From Oscillatoria acuminata PCC 6304 (lineage in GTDB: Bacteria > Cyanobacteriota > Cyanobacteriia > Cyanobacteriales > Laspinemataceae), in the NCBI RefSeq assembly GCF_000317105.1, contig NC_019693.1:4465227-4529226 (forward strand): a DNA stretch of 64,000 bases. The letters are read 5' to 3'. Of this stretch, positions 28,686-39,300 are shown piece after piece. The first letter of the stretch is position 1. Every line of letters begins with the position of its first letter. The notes beneath the pieces are model-generated. The model saw nothing but the letters and a program-made list of their open reading frames with translations, made no database searches and had not been told where the DNA came from. The translations under genes were made by a program, and so were the position numbers.

Positions 28686-28714
28686 TTTAAACAGTAGCCG
28701 GTCTAAATTATAAT
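28686..28714 (+). promoter_or_regulatory. Candidate promoter of the receiver-kinase gene
   Basis: TTTAAA (28686-28691) and TATAAT (28709-28714) are separated by 17 bases, 82 bp upstream of the start codon. The -10 matches the consensus and the -35 is weak. Confidence 0.45.
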
Positions 28715-28795
28715 AAAACTCAGGGTACGTTCTGTTTAGAGTCCCAGGTCAAACGGAAAAATTTAAACGCAAAAATTATTACTAATCACCAAATT

Positions 28796-30073
28796 ATGGG
28801 TAAAATTTTAGCCATTGATGATGATATTACGGTGCAGATTGTTCTCCAAGACTTGCTTGAAAGTGAAGGTCATGATGTGGCGATCGCCTCCGATGGGGAA
28901 GAGGGTCTCTATCAAGCCGAGCAACTCCGGCCCGATTTAATTATTTGCGATTGGATGATGCCCCAACTCGATGGATTAGCCGTCTGTAAGCACATCAAAG
29001 CCAACCCCGCTTTATCCAGTACCTTTTTTATTCTCTTAACCGCCCGCGAACTGGTGACCGATCGCGTAATTGGCTTAGATTCCGGGGCGGATGATTTCCT
29101 CTCTAAACCCATTGATACGGAGGAATTGATGGCCCGAGTTCGCGCCGGTTTACGCCTGAGTAAAACCCTTAAGGATTTACAACGAGCGCAGTCTCAATTA
29201 ATCCAAAGCGAAAAAATGTCCAGCATTGGTCAACTGGTGGCGGGCGTCGCTCACGAAATCAACAATCCTGTTACCTTTATTTACAGTAATCTCGGTCATC
29301 TTCAAGAATATACCCAAGACTTAATTGACCTGGTGCAATTGTATCAAGCTGAAGTCAAAAACCCCAGTCGGGCGATTCAAGCGAAACTCGAATCCATTGA
29401 TTTGAATTTCATGTTGCAAGATTTACCCAAAGTCATGGGGTCAATGCAGAATGGGAGCGATCGCATCCGCAAAATTGTCCTATCTCTCCAAGAATTTACC
29501 CATTTTGAACGGTCGGGACTCCAGTGCATTCAAATCAATGAAGCCCTAGATAATACTTTATTAATTTTAGGCCATCGCTTACAATCTAATGAAACTCATC
29601 AACCGATTCAAGTTATAAAAAATTACGGGGAGTTGCCTGCTATTGAATCCTACGCCGCCCAAATTAATCAAGCCTTTTTACAAGTTCTCAATAATGCCAT
29701 TGATGCCATAGAAACTGCCTGTTTATCTTCTGCTTCTAATCCCGGTTATTTGACCATTCAGACTGAAAGTTTAAGTGAAAATAGAGTTTCTATCCGGATT
29801 TGTGATAATGGTCCGGGAATTCCCGAATCCGTTAAATCCCAAATTTTTGACCCCTTTTTTAGTACAAAACCCGTCGGTTCAGGAACCGGACTTGGATTAT
29901 CAATGGTTTATCAAATTGTGGTCCAGCAACATCAAGGAACGATAGAATGTATTTCTCATCCCCAAAAAGGAACCGAATTTAAAATTGAATTACCCCTTCG
30001 GATTCAGTCGGATAAATCGAGCGATCGGCCCAGTATCAAAACTGAAGAGTTTGCCTTGCAGCAACCGGAGTGA
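28796..30073 (+). CDS. Response regulator receiver-histidine kinase protein
   Basis: A 425-residue cytosolic signalling protein with an N-terminal receiver and a C-terminal histidine kinase. In the receiver, DDD at 8-10, phospho-acceptor Asp52 in ICDWMMPQLDG, and the KP lysine are intact. A linker coiled coil (LQRAQSQLIQSEKMSSIGQ) leads to HisKA with His153 (VAGVAHEINNPVTF). The HATPase N-box (QVLNNAIDAI) and the G-boxes (DNGPGIP, GSGTGLGLSMVYQIV) follow. This layout lets an upstream phosphodonor, perhaps the hybrid kinase encoded before it, control the kinase. Its own output regulator is not in the window. The ATG at 28796 begins the receiver directly. Confidence 0.92.
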   Translation: MGKILAIDDDITVQIVLQDLLESEGHDVAIASDGEEGLYQAEQLRPDLIICDWMMPQLDGLAVCKHIKANPALSSTFFILLTARELVTDRVIGLDSGADDFLSKPIDTEELMARVRAGLRLSKTLKDLQRAQSQLIQSEKMSSIGQLVAGVAHEINNPVTFIYSNLGHLQEYTQDLIDLVQLYQAEVKNPSRAIQAKLESIDLNFMLQDLPKVMGSMQNGSDRIRKIVLSLQEFTHFERSGLQCIQINEALDNTLLILGHRLQSNETHQPIQVIKNYGELPAIESYAAQINQAFLQVLNNAIDAIETACLSSASNPGYLTIQTESLSENRVSIRICDNGPGIPESVKSQIFDPFFSTKPVGSGTGLGLSMVYQIVVQQHQGTIECISHPQKGTEFKIELPLRIQSDKSSDRPSIKTEEFALQQPE

Positions 30074-30121
30074 GAAAGAGTAAATCACCGGATTTGGTGG
30101 TGGATTTATCCTCCGCCTGTA

Positions 30122-30143
30122 GGGGCGATTCTCGAATCGCCCC
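30122..30143. repeat. GGGGCGATTC palindrome
   Basis: A perfect 10-bp inverted repeat with a 2-base centre, preceded by TGTA, 10 bp upstream of MITE copy A. It belongs to the dispersed GTAGGGGCG palindrome family. Confidence 0.75.
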
Positions 30144-30152
30144 GAAGTCGGT

Positions 30153-30316
30153 TAGGGAACTCCAAAAAGTAAAATCTCCAAAACGTTCGTTCGTAGTGAC
30201 GGATCAACGGAGTCATTGTAGGGGCGCAATGCTTGCGCCCTCCTGTGGGCTTCGAGTATTGCGCCCCTACACTTTCACTTGAACGGTTGGATGATTTATA
30301 TTTTGCAATCCCCTTA
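30153..30316. mobile_element. TA-flanked MITE, copy A
   Basis: A 164-bp element counted with TA on each side. The left end reads GGGAACTCCAAAAAGTAAAA and the right end, reversed, AGGGGATTGCAAAATATAAA. These imperfect terminal inverted repeats of about 34 bp both finish in CGTTC. The interior carries the palindrome GTAGGGGCGCAATG. Copies B (31880) and C (32880, inverted) have the same ends and the same TA flanks. TA duplication and short size suggest an IS630/Tc1-mariner-type MITE. Confidence 0.88.
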
Positions 30317-30498
30317 AAACTCGACTCAAAATATCACTCGATAAGACGTTCAGGGATAAATCTCTCCGCCGGTGTTGCCACGGGTGAAAGAGAACAGATA
30401 TACCCTACAATTCATCATAAATCCTGTCCATATTTCTAACTTCAGACTGATTTAAGTTAAGCTAAAGCTATAGCCTACTTTTTCCCCTAATATTGCTT

Positions 30499-31683
30499 AT
30501 GTCCGATCGCCCCATTTATCTCGACTGTCATGCCACCACCCCGGTAGATCAACGGGTGATTGAGGTGATGCTGCCTTATTTTACCGACTATTTCGGGAAT
30601 CCAGCCAGCATTAATCATCAATATGGATGGGAAGCAGAAGCGGCAATTCAACAAGCTAGAGAGACCCTCGCTGATGCCATTCATGCCACCCCAGAAGAAA
30701 TCATTTTTACCAGTGGTGCCACGGAAGCCAATAATTTAGCCATTAAAGGCGTGGCGGAAAGTTATTTTCAAAAAGGACGGCATATCATTACGGTTCAAAC
30801 TGAACATAATGCCGTTCTTGACCCCTGTGCCTACTTAGAAACCTTGGGATTTGATATTACCTATCTGCCGGTTCAACCCGATGGATTGCTAGATTTATCC
30901 GAGTTGGAAAATGCCTTGCGTGCCGATACGGTGTTGGTATCTGTAATGGCGGCGAATAATGAAATTGGCGTTTTACAACCGTTGACAGAAATTGGGGGGC
31001 TTTGTAAAGAACGGGGGATTATTTTTCATAGTGATGCAGCCCAGGGGATTGGTAAAATTCCCCTGGATGTGCAGGAAATGCAGGTGGATTTAATGTCATT
31101 AACGGCCCATAAAATTTATGGACCAAAAGGGGTGGGGCTCCTCTATGTTCGTCGGCGTAATCCTCGGGTGAAAATTGCTCCCCAGATTCATGGGGGAGGA
31201 CATGAAAGGGGGTTGCGATCGGGGACGCTGTATGTGCCTCAGATTGTCGGATTTGCCAAAGCGGTGGCGTTGGGATTGGCAGAAATGGAGTCAGAAGGCG
31301 ATCGCCTGACAAGATTGCGACAGCGGTTATGGGAGCAATTGCAATCTTTGGAGTCAGTGTTTTTGAATGGTCATCCCACCCAACGATTGGCTGGTAACTT
31401 AAATATCAGTGTGGGGGGAGTGGATGGTCAAGCGTTATTGTTGGGACTGCAATCGGTGATGGCGGTATCGTCGGGTTCGGCTTGTACTTCGGCAAAAATT
31501 GCGCCGTCTCATGTGTTGGAGGCAATCGGGCGATCGCCGGAGTTAGCCTTTGCTTCGGTGCGATTTGGAATCGGGCGATTTAATACGGTTGAGGAGATTG
31601 ATACCGTGGCGCAACAGGCGATCGTCACCATAGAATCGTTACGAAAAGTTCGCTCGTCCTTCCGTTCCTCGTCATCGATTTAG
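30499..31683 (+). CDS. Cysteine desulfurase (NifS/IscS family)
   Basis: A 394-residue PLP enzyme that removes sulfur from L-cysteine as a protein-bound persulfide for Fe-S cluster and thio-cofactor assembly in the cytosol. PLP-binding Lys205 lies in LTAHKIYGPKG, the cofactor region is TSGATEANNLAIKG and TEHNAVLD, and the active Cys329 is in SSGSACTS within a long flexible loop. The short spacing and SGSACTS sequence place it in group I (NifS/IscS) rather than the SufS type. The ATG at 30499 (MSDRPIYLDCHATTP) is the normal start; an in-frame TTG lies two codons earlier. No isc or nif partner gene is nearby, so its exact client is not clear. Confidence 0.94.
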   Translation: MSDRPIYLDCHATTPVDQRVIEVMLPYFTDYFGNPASINHQYGWEAEAAIQQARETLADAIHATPEEIIFTSGATEANNLAIKGVAESYFQKGRHIITVQTEHNAVLDPCAYLETLGFDITYLPVQPDGLLDLSELENALRADTVLVSVMAANNEIGVLQPLTEIGGLCKERGIIFHSDAAQGIGKIPLDVQEMQVDLMSLTAHKIYGPKGVGLLYVRRRNPRVKIAPQIHGGGHERGLRSGTLYVPQIVGFAKAVALGLAEMESEGDRLTRLRQRLWEQLQSLESVFLNGHPTQRLAGNLNISVGGVDGQALLLGLQSVMAVSSGSACTSAKIAPSHVLEAIGRSPELAFASVRFGIGRFNTVEEIDTVAQQAIVTIESLRKVRSSFRSSSSI

Positions 31684-31834
31684 GAGGGAATTCCCGTTAA
31701 CAAATCTCCCAAAAAACTCAACTGCATCTCGATTGAAACCTGGAGTAAACCCTCAATTTGGGTCACTCACCCCCGCTGTTGTGGCCAATTCACCCCACTC
31801 AAAACAGGATTAAAACTGAAGGAATCGGAAGCAG

Positions 31835-31876
31835 AGGCAGGCTTCATCCCAGTGGAGGTGGGTGAAGCCTGCCTTC
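31835..31876. repeat. GCAGGCTTCAYCC hairpin
   Basis: AGGCAGGCTTCATCCCA and the matching TGGGTGAAGCCTGCCT form a stem over a short loop. A related sequence, GAGGCAGGCTTCGTCCGTG, lies at about 33113-33131, so this is a second small repeat type. The rest of 31684-31879 holds no gene. Confidence 0.6.
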
Positions 31877-31879
31877 GCT

Positions 31880-32026
31880 TAGGGAACTCCAAAAAATAAA
31901 ATCTCCAAAACGTTCATTCGTAGTCAATGTAGGGGCGCAATGCTTGCGCCCCAGGGGCGCAATGCTTGCGCCCCTACACTTCTTTCAGTTGAACGGTTGG
32001 ATGATGTATATTTTGCAATCCCCTTA
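31880..32026. mobile_element. TA-flanked MITE, copy B
   Basis: A 147-bp element counted with its TA flanks, in the same orientation as copy A and about 85 percent similar by eye across the ends. The interior has a tandem GGGGCGCAATGCTTGCGCCCC. Its right boundary TA lies in the stop codon (TAA, minus strand, 32024-32026) of the next gene. Confidence 0.88.
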
Positions 32027-32377
32027 TAAGCCTTGCAATTGGGAAAAGCGATCGGGACAGAAGAGGGCGACTCCAACAGCAATCACCTTCCCGCTATAGA
32101 GACCCCGCGCTTGTAATTGCGCTTGGGGGAGGTTTTCTTGGGCGAGGGACTCGGCGACTTCTGTGGCAAAGTCTTCGACGGAAGACCCGGCAGCCAGGGC
32201 GTTACAGGCATTTTGACCCAGTTGTTGTGCCTGTTGACTCCCCACCTGTTGATGGATTTGGAGTTCCTCTGGGGTCAATAGTTCTTGTAAAACGGTATCA
32301 AATTCTTGAGCATAAGCGGGAGTGAGAGAGCATAAAACCAGGGAAGTGCTTAGACAAGCCAGGGATGTTTTCAGCAT
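32024..32377 (-). CDS. Small secreted DUF732-like protein
   Basis: A 117-residue protein with a clear Sec signal peptide (LKTSLACLSTSLVLCSLTPAYAQ, cleavage after AYA). The mature part has two Cys, in GQNACNALAAGSSVEDFA and ALFCPDRF, in the spacing typical of DUF732-type small exported domains (ACxxL...G.S...V, then ...AxxxxCP), which probably form a disulfide. Location: periplasm or outside. The stop codon overlaps the edge of MITE copy B, so the original C-terminus may have been a little different. The ATG at 32377 is good. Confidence 0.72.
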   Translation of the reverse strand: MLKTSLACLSTSLVLCSLTPAYAQEFDTVLQELLTPEELQIHQQVGSQQAQQLGQNACNALAAGSSVEDFATEVAESLAQENLPQAQLQARGLYSGKVIAVGVALFCPDRFSQLQGL

Positions 32378-33306
32378 ACTTTTATGTTAAGAAAGCGGTG
32401 GTATTGTTTCCCCTTCCACGACTGAGCGAGATGGGGGAAAGCTAAACGCTTTAAATTACCCCTGCATTATAGGGGTTGTGGGGAAAGTCAGCTTAGGGGG
32501 CGATCGCCCCCACCGGGTAAATTTGACCTGAGCAAATCTAACCACCTATGACCCTTGGATCAATCGAGAACGGTCCAAGGGAAAGACGGGTCTGAAACTA
32601 GGGGATTTTTCCCCCTCGACAAGTTGGGTCCGTAGGCTATAGTAGCGATACAGAACCTAAATAGCGCGCATCTCCATCGTTCGGTGTCGGTCCCGTTGAT
32701 GAATCGCCCTGAGATTCTGGGGCGTTTTGGCGGACCCAAATTCTCCCAGGGGATCGAGAGGCACTCTGGCAACAATCAGGGGTTAATTGGCCCGATTTTC
32801 TGAAGTTTAATGATGCAAAGAATGGGAGTTTGTAAAATTATGAAAAGAGATTACGGACAGTATAAACCTTTGCTCTGTTTATGAGGATTGCAAAATATAA
32901 ATCATCCAACCTTTCAACTGAAATGAAGGTATGTGTCGGAGTAAAGGCTTGCGCCCTTGGGGCGCAAGCCTTCGGGCGCAAGCATTGCGCCCCTACATTG
33001 ACGGGGGTACTCCGTTGATCCGTCACTACGAACGAACGTTTTGGAGATTTTATTTTTGGAGTTCCCTATACCAAATCCGGTTGTTAAAAGTAGATTTTCT
33101 CTTCAGCCTGCGGAGGCAGGCTTCGTCCGTGTAGCCCCGCCCTTTAGGGTGTGGGTTTTTATAGACTTTGAGAACTGGATTCCATATTAGGGGAGGGAAC
33201 CCGGAACCCCACCCTAACCCGGACCTTGCTAAGGGGAGGGAACCCGGAATCGCTTCTGCGTAAGTCCTGTATATCAAGGGTGGGGAAGTTGAACCCTCGA
33301 TGGGGT
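32378..33306. other. Repeat-rich spacer with MITE copy C
   Basis: No gene is supported in the 929 bp. MITE copy C occupies 32880-33068. Downstream come a GCAGGCTTCGTCCG repeat (about 33113) and two GGGGAGGGAACCCGGAA modules (about 33190 and 33233). The first 500 bp are unremarkable. Confidence 0.5.
32880..33068. mobile_element. TA-flanked MITE, copy C (inverted)
   Basis: A 189-bp element, opposite in orientation to A and B. Its left end TGAGGATTGCAAAATATAAA corresponds to the right end of A, and its right end TTTTATTTTTGGAGTTCCC to the left end of A. TA lies at both borders. The interior has an expanded GGGCGCAAGC palindrome cluster. Confidence 0.87.
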
Positions 33307-36300
33307 TTACCAGGGACTGCCGATCGCCGTAAATCCGGACCAATAGTAGGGATGAGATAAGGGATAAGATCCGACATCTGACAATTCCGGTGGTAGGTCG
33401 ATCGCCCCTTGGGAGTGAATCAGGCGATTGGATTCGATTCTCACTTCCCCCTGTAGCATGGCGAGTTGTGCTTGACGCAAGGCATCGGCTTTCAGGGGAA
33501 CTAAGTTGAGATAATGATATAATTCGGTCATTAGTCCTAATGTGGCTTCATCGTTGACATACCACAGAGAGGCGATCGCTGTTTTTACGCCTGTTTTAAC
33601 CGCTAATCCCGCAAACCCTAATTCCGCCTCGCGATCGCCGAGGGCCGTCCGACAGGCAGAAAGCACTAACAACTCCACTTTGGGCATATCTAACTGTAAT
33701 GTCGTCATTTCATCTAAATTCAGCCGACGGTCCCAGAGTTGAATATAAGAATTCGTGCGATCGCCCGCTTGAAATTCGGCGTGAGTCGCCAGATGAATGA
33801 TTTTTAAATTATCTTTTTTATGGTACTGCAACAAGTTTTCCAGGGTAAACTCTTCGTTTAAAAAAGATTGCTGGGACCCGGTTTGCTCCACAATCGTTGT
33901 TAACTCTAATGGCACTGCGGGTAAAGAAGAGTGCTGAGTAAATTTGGAGGCTCCCATTGCCAAAACTGGAGAATTTTCCAGGGGAAGATAGCTATGGGAG
34001 GTTAGGCTAAAACTGGGAATTAAACTCAAACTATACTGTTCAATTAAAAACTGCTCCCCATCAAATAATGCCGCAATGGGTAAACTGCGTAATCCCGGAT
34101 CTAAAGAAAACAGGATAGTGTCAATTTCTAAGGTTTCTAATTCTTCAGCAATTGGCCCAATAATCCAATCATACAATTTTTTTCCAGAGTCAAAATAGTT
34201 GTTCATATTTTTTCGTCTCGGGTCGGTAATTTCCCATCGAAATGTATTGACCACGGGAAACAACACTTCCGGAGTCGCTTCAAAAATGGTCTTGCGAATG
34301 GGACTTCCAACGGGGGGGACTAAGATGATTTCCAAGCGATCGTCCCGAGAAATGGCATACAGAATGGCGGCCTGTTTTCCCGTTTGTGCCTTGAGGTTGT
34401 TTAAGGTCTCTTGGAAGCTACCCAGGGTTAAATTTTGCGAGGGTAAATTGCCAGTAACACCTAGATGATCTTGGAATTCTTGATTCCGAAAATCTTCGAT
34501 CGCCCAGAGAATTTCTTCAGAATTTTGATTAGCAAATGCCAATTCTAGGCGCGAGTTCATCTGTTCAGCTTTTTCCCGCTCCATCAAGGGTTGAGAATTG
34601 GGATACGCCCCCATTGCTAGGGGACTCATATAGTTGTGTTCCTGTTGATGAGGAAACAAAGATAAGTCCCTGAAATTACCATTGGGAATGAAATTTCCCA
34701 GGGTAGATTTCATTTGTTTGAGGGAGGCCAGCATTTCCTTCCCTTCGGCAATTTCTGTCTCCGATAAGTTGGGATTTCTGGTGATGGCCCATTGATACCA
34801 AATTGAACTATCAATGGTCAAAATTTCATTGAAAATCAATCCCGGATCGCCAAGGGGTTCTAAGGGTTGTCCAACGGAGTAGTTGAGGTTGGAGATAGAA
34901 ACCCGATCGCCGGGTGTACTGGCGGCGATGGGGTCGGATAAAGGTGCGATCGCCGCTTCTCCCGGTTCTGGCACAGTCTCCCCGGTGGGTTGGGGTAAGG
35001 GTAAAGTTTCGGTGACTTCCCCTGGCAATTCCAGTAAGGGCCCATTCTCCGTATCCAGTGCGATCGCTGGCACTTCTCCTGGGTTCGCAGTTGCCTCAAT
35101 GGGTTCGGTTACCCCCGGATTTGGCAATAACTGGGGCGGTTCTAGGGACTCGGTGGATTCTGAAGGAACAAGAATCGGCGATCGCTCACTTTCCGGACCG
35201 ACGATTTGATCCGGTCCCGAGTCTAGGGATTGCTCACTCGGTGGCAATTCCTGCGGCGATATCGGGGCGATCGAAACCCGGGGAATATTTCCTGCTGGTT
35301 CTGGTATAGGCAGGGGTTGGGATGCCTCCGATGGTGATTGAATCGGTATCGGCACCTTGATGGGTTCCGGCGTAGAGGATTCTCCCGGCGCGGGTGTTGG
35401 CGCAGGTGTTGGCGTAGAGGATTCTCCCGGCGCGGGTGTTGGCGCAGGTGTTGGCGTTGGCGTTGGCGTTGGTGTTGGCGCAGGTGTTGGTGTTGGTGTT
35501 GGCGTTGGTGTTGGTGTTGGCGCAGGTGTTGGCGTTGGCGCAGGTGTTGGTGTTGGCGTAGAGGATTCTACCGGCGCGGGTGTTGGCGCGGGTGTTGGTT
35601 CCTGGATGGGTTCTTGAATCGGTTCCTGTACGGGTTCCGGTGGGGGTTCGGGAACCGAGTAAATTCCGATATTGCCTTGGGTAAATGTGTATAAAAACGA
35701 GTCATTACTAATCGCATCGGTCCCGGTGATCAAGGCCCCGGCAGTCCCATTGATGCTGGCATCTCCTACAACAAAAGGAACAATCCCATCGCCGCCGTGA
35801 CGAATGACGATCGCACCACTACCTGTACCCCCAATGGTGGAAATACTCGCCGGTTGTCCATTTGCTGCGGTAAATGTCCCGGTAGCGCGGAAATTGCTCT
35901 GGGTGGTAATATCAACCGTTCCCCCGATTGTCCCCCCTTCGGCATTAATCCAACTCACTTCAATATCCCCTTCCGGGTCAAGGGTGACATTTCCCCCGGC
36001 CCCCGTAGTACCTGTGGCGGCGATCGCCCCGGCAAAGATGGCGGTTTCAGCAAGGACTTGAATGGTTCCTCCATCCAATGTACCAGAGGCATTCAAGTCT
36101 CCCGAGGTAATGGTTCCCGGTGCCAGAGTGCCATTGCCTCCGGTTAAAGCAATGTTCCCTCCATCTCCCGCTGTGGCGCGACTATTCACGGAACCGATGG
36201 TGATATTATTCCCGGTTTCAATGCTCACCTCACCCCCGGCAGTCATGCCGAATGTGTTGAGATTTCCCAGGACAATATTTCCGGTAGTAGTATTAACGGT

Positions 36301-39300
36301 GAGATTTCCCCCAGTTCCGAGGTTGGCGCTACTATTGAGGTTTCCCCCAGTGATGCCGCTATTGGCACTCAGGGCGATCGCCCCGCCATTGTCTCCCTGA
36401 GTGGTTAGGGGTCCGGTGATGGCAACTGAACCCGATGTACTTTCTAGGGTAATGTTGCGGGCAGTGAGATCCTGGGTGCTGATATTCCCCACGGCGGTGA
36501 CTTCGGTATTGCCCTCCGTGGCGATCGGGCGGTTCAGACGAACGGTTCCCGTGGCATCGATGGTTACCCCACCCAATTCTACGGCGACTGGGGCATCGAC
36601 GGTCACATTCCCGGCCTGAATTTCTAATCCAATCAGGGGAATTATATTCCCGATCGCATTCTCAAGTTGGAGGTTACCTGTACCGCTATTTAAGGTCAAC
36701 TCCTGGGAACCATTCACGGTTCCCCCAAGATTAATTGATCCATTTGCTGCGGAGGTATCCAGAGTCAGATCTCGATTCAGTTGAATATTGTCTCCCTGAA
36801 TGGTAATTCCATTACTCTGGGAGGTGACAATATCCCCATCCAAAATCGTTGCAATTGCTGTGGCATTCAGTTCCGCTAAATTAGCAGTTTCTAAGCGAAT
36901 AGTGCCATTCTCTGCATTCAGAGTTAAGGCGCGATCGCCCGTCACGGTTCCAGCAAAGGTAATATCTCCCTGGCCCGTTTTCACTGCTGTGTTTTCCTCA
37001 AGAATAATGCTGTTGCCTTCAAAGGTAATTGAGGAATCATTCGCCCCCCTAACCAAACCGGCAAGTTCTACGGTATTCCCCCGCAAAATCAGCGAATCTC
37101 TAAATTCTATAACACCGCCCCGACCTGCTTCTAGGGTTGTGCTTCCGGTTCCATCAATCCGTCCGATGGTAATGGAGTTAAATCCAGTTTGTAATAAATC
37201 GAGTTCCGATGTAGTCAGGGTTAAGGCGGAATGATTTCCCGGATTAACTGCCCCGAGTTTGATATCTAAACTGGGAGTAAAGGGTTGTAACACTAAATTC
37301 CCTTCACCCCGAATTGTGCCGCCAAAATTTAGGTCGTCAGCGGTTAAAGTAATATCATTTAAAGGAGTGATTGCACCCACACTGGAATTAAAATTGATGC
37401 TGCTGGTTCCGGCAGTTACGGTTAAGTCTTGATTGCCATTAACGGGTCCATCGAAGGTAATGTCTCCGTTGGTTGTTTCTACGGTGGCAGGATTGAGAAT
37501 TTGAATCTCTTCACGGGTTGAAAAGGTCAGGGAAGCGTTATCCGTGCCTCGGACCGTATTATGGAGATTAATCACGCCGGTTTGCGATCGCACGGTCAGA
37601 GGGTCACTGATAGAAAGTTGATTCAAATCAATCGGTGCAGTTCCATTGATTCGGCCAATGGTAATCGAATTAAATCCATTTTGCAATTGATTTAATTCGG
37701 TTAAAGTCAAGTCTAAAGCGGGGGTATTATTATCGGCATACCCTAGGGCAATGGGTTGGTTGGCGGTGAAGGGTTCTAAGGTGAGGTCACCTGTCCCGGA
37801 AACCGGACCGCCAAAGTCAATTTCTTCTCCCCGTAAGCGGAGATTGCCATCTAATAATAAACTGTCCCCGAAGTCGAGGAGAATGACAGTGGCATTTCCC
37901 GATAAGGTGGTGGGGGTATCGGTGGTTAAGAGATTTAAGGGGGTAGTTTCTCCAATATTTCCCTCTAGGTTGATTGTACCCGTGGCAGTCTGCAAGGTTA
38001 AATCATACCCCCCATCAATCTCGCCGATGATATCAATGGTACCGCCTCCGGCATCAACGGTGGTATCGCGATCAAGGATAACTGTGCCTTCAATTTGAAT
38101 GGCATTGTTGTTAGTGATGATTTCATCTTCTGGGGTGATGATTCCGCCAGCAGTCAGCGTGATCGCACCTCCGGTTCCGGAACTTCCTACGGCGGTGATA
38201 TTTCCCGGGGTAACATTGCCGCCTGCTGCAACTGTAATATCCCCGCCATCCCCAGCAGATGAGGCATTCAGGATTTTTGTGATAATATTTTCCCCGGCAT
38301 TGAGTTCAATCCCTTCTGGGGCGATGATATCCCCGGTGATAATATCGGTCCCGGCATCTAAGGCGATCGAGGCATTTCCCACAATCCCATCCGGGGCAAA
38401 AATCGAACCCGCATCCTCGGGGGATCTAATCAGCAAGGGGTCGTTAAAAGTAAGAGAGTTAGTTACCGTAGCAATCCCACTACTGTTACTCCGGCCAATC
38501 GTCAGGGAGGCAAATCCCGGTTGTAACCAACTCAAATCCGTTGCTGTGAGTTGGAAAATGTTGGGATTTCCAGTTCCCGGTCCCCCGATCGCCATATCTT
38601 GGGTGGGGTTGAACGGTTGTAAGGTGAGGTGAGTTGTCCCGGAAACGACATCGGTAAAATGAATCCGATTGGCCGTGAGTTCCACATCCCCGGTTACATT
38701 AATCGGGGTATTATAGGTTTGAGTATTGGTGGTGGTGATATTCTCGGCGATCGCCGTCTGTGCCGCATTTACCGTTAAATCAACTAACGGCGTCTCCTCC
38801 CCCACAACGGAATTAATCGTGACTGTCCCCAATTCCGTCTGAAGGAACAACCGGGCATCCCCATTTACCGACCCTTCTAGGTGAATATCTCCTTGGTCGA
38901 GATACTGTTCAATTGTCAAGTCCTGATTAACCCGTAAATCGCCCTCAATGTTAATCGGATTAATATATCCTTGAATCGACTGCACCGAAATTGTCCCCGT
39001 CGGTGCATATAAATCGATACTGCCGCCACTGGTCCCATTTGTGTTAGACCGAGACCAAATTCTATCCGTCTCAATGTTTCCCTGATTGGACATGAGGCGA
39101 ATGTATCCGCCGTTTCCGTTATTATAAGACCGAGAATTGATATCTCCGGTCACAATGGAACCACTGGTGCTATCTAAGGTGACGGCACCAGCAGAAGCAC
39201 CACTACTGCGGGTGCTGATATTACCTGTTTGGATATCGGTTCCAGCAGCGATCGCAATTGCACCCCCATCCCCTTTCACCAACCCATCCATATAGGCAGC

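Noticed and set aside
35338-38632. Several long plus-strand open frames opposite the TPS-CHAT gene
   Set aside because: They mirror the repetitive beta-helix and Thr/Pro linker. Their products are low-complexity (GAGVGVG, WRRCWCW or Pro/Val-rich) and no motif is present.
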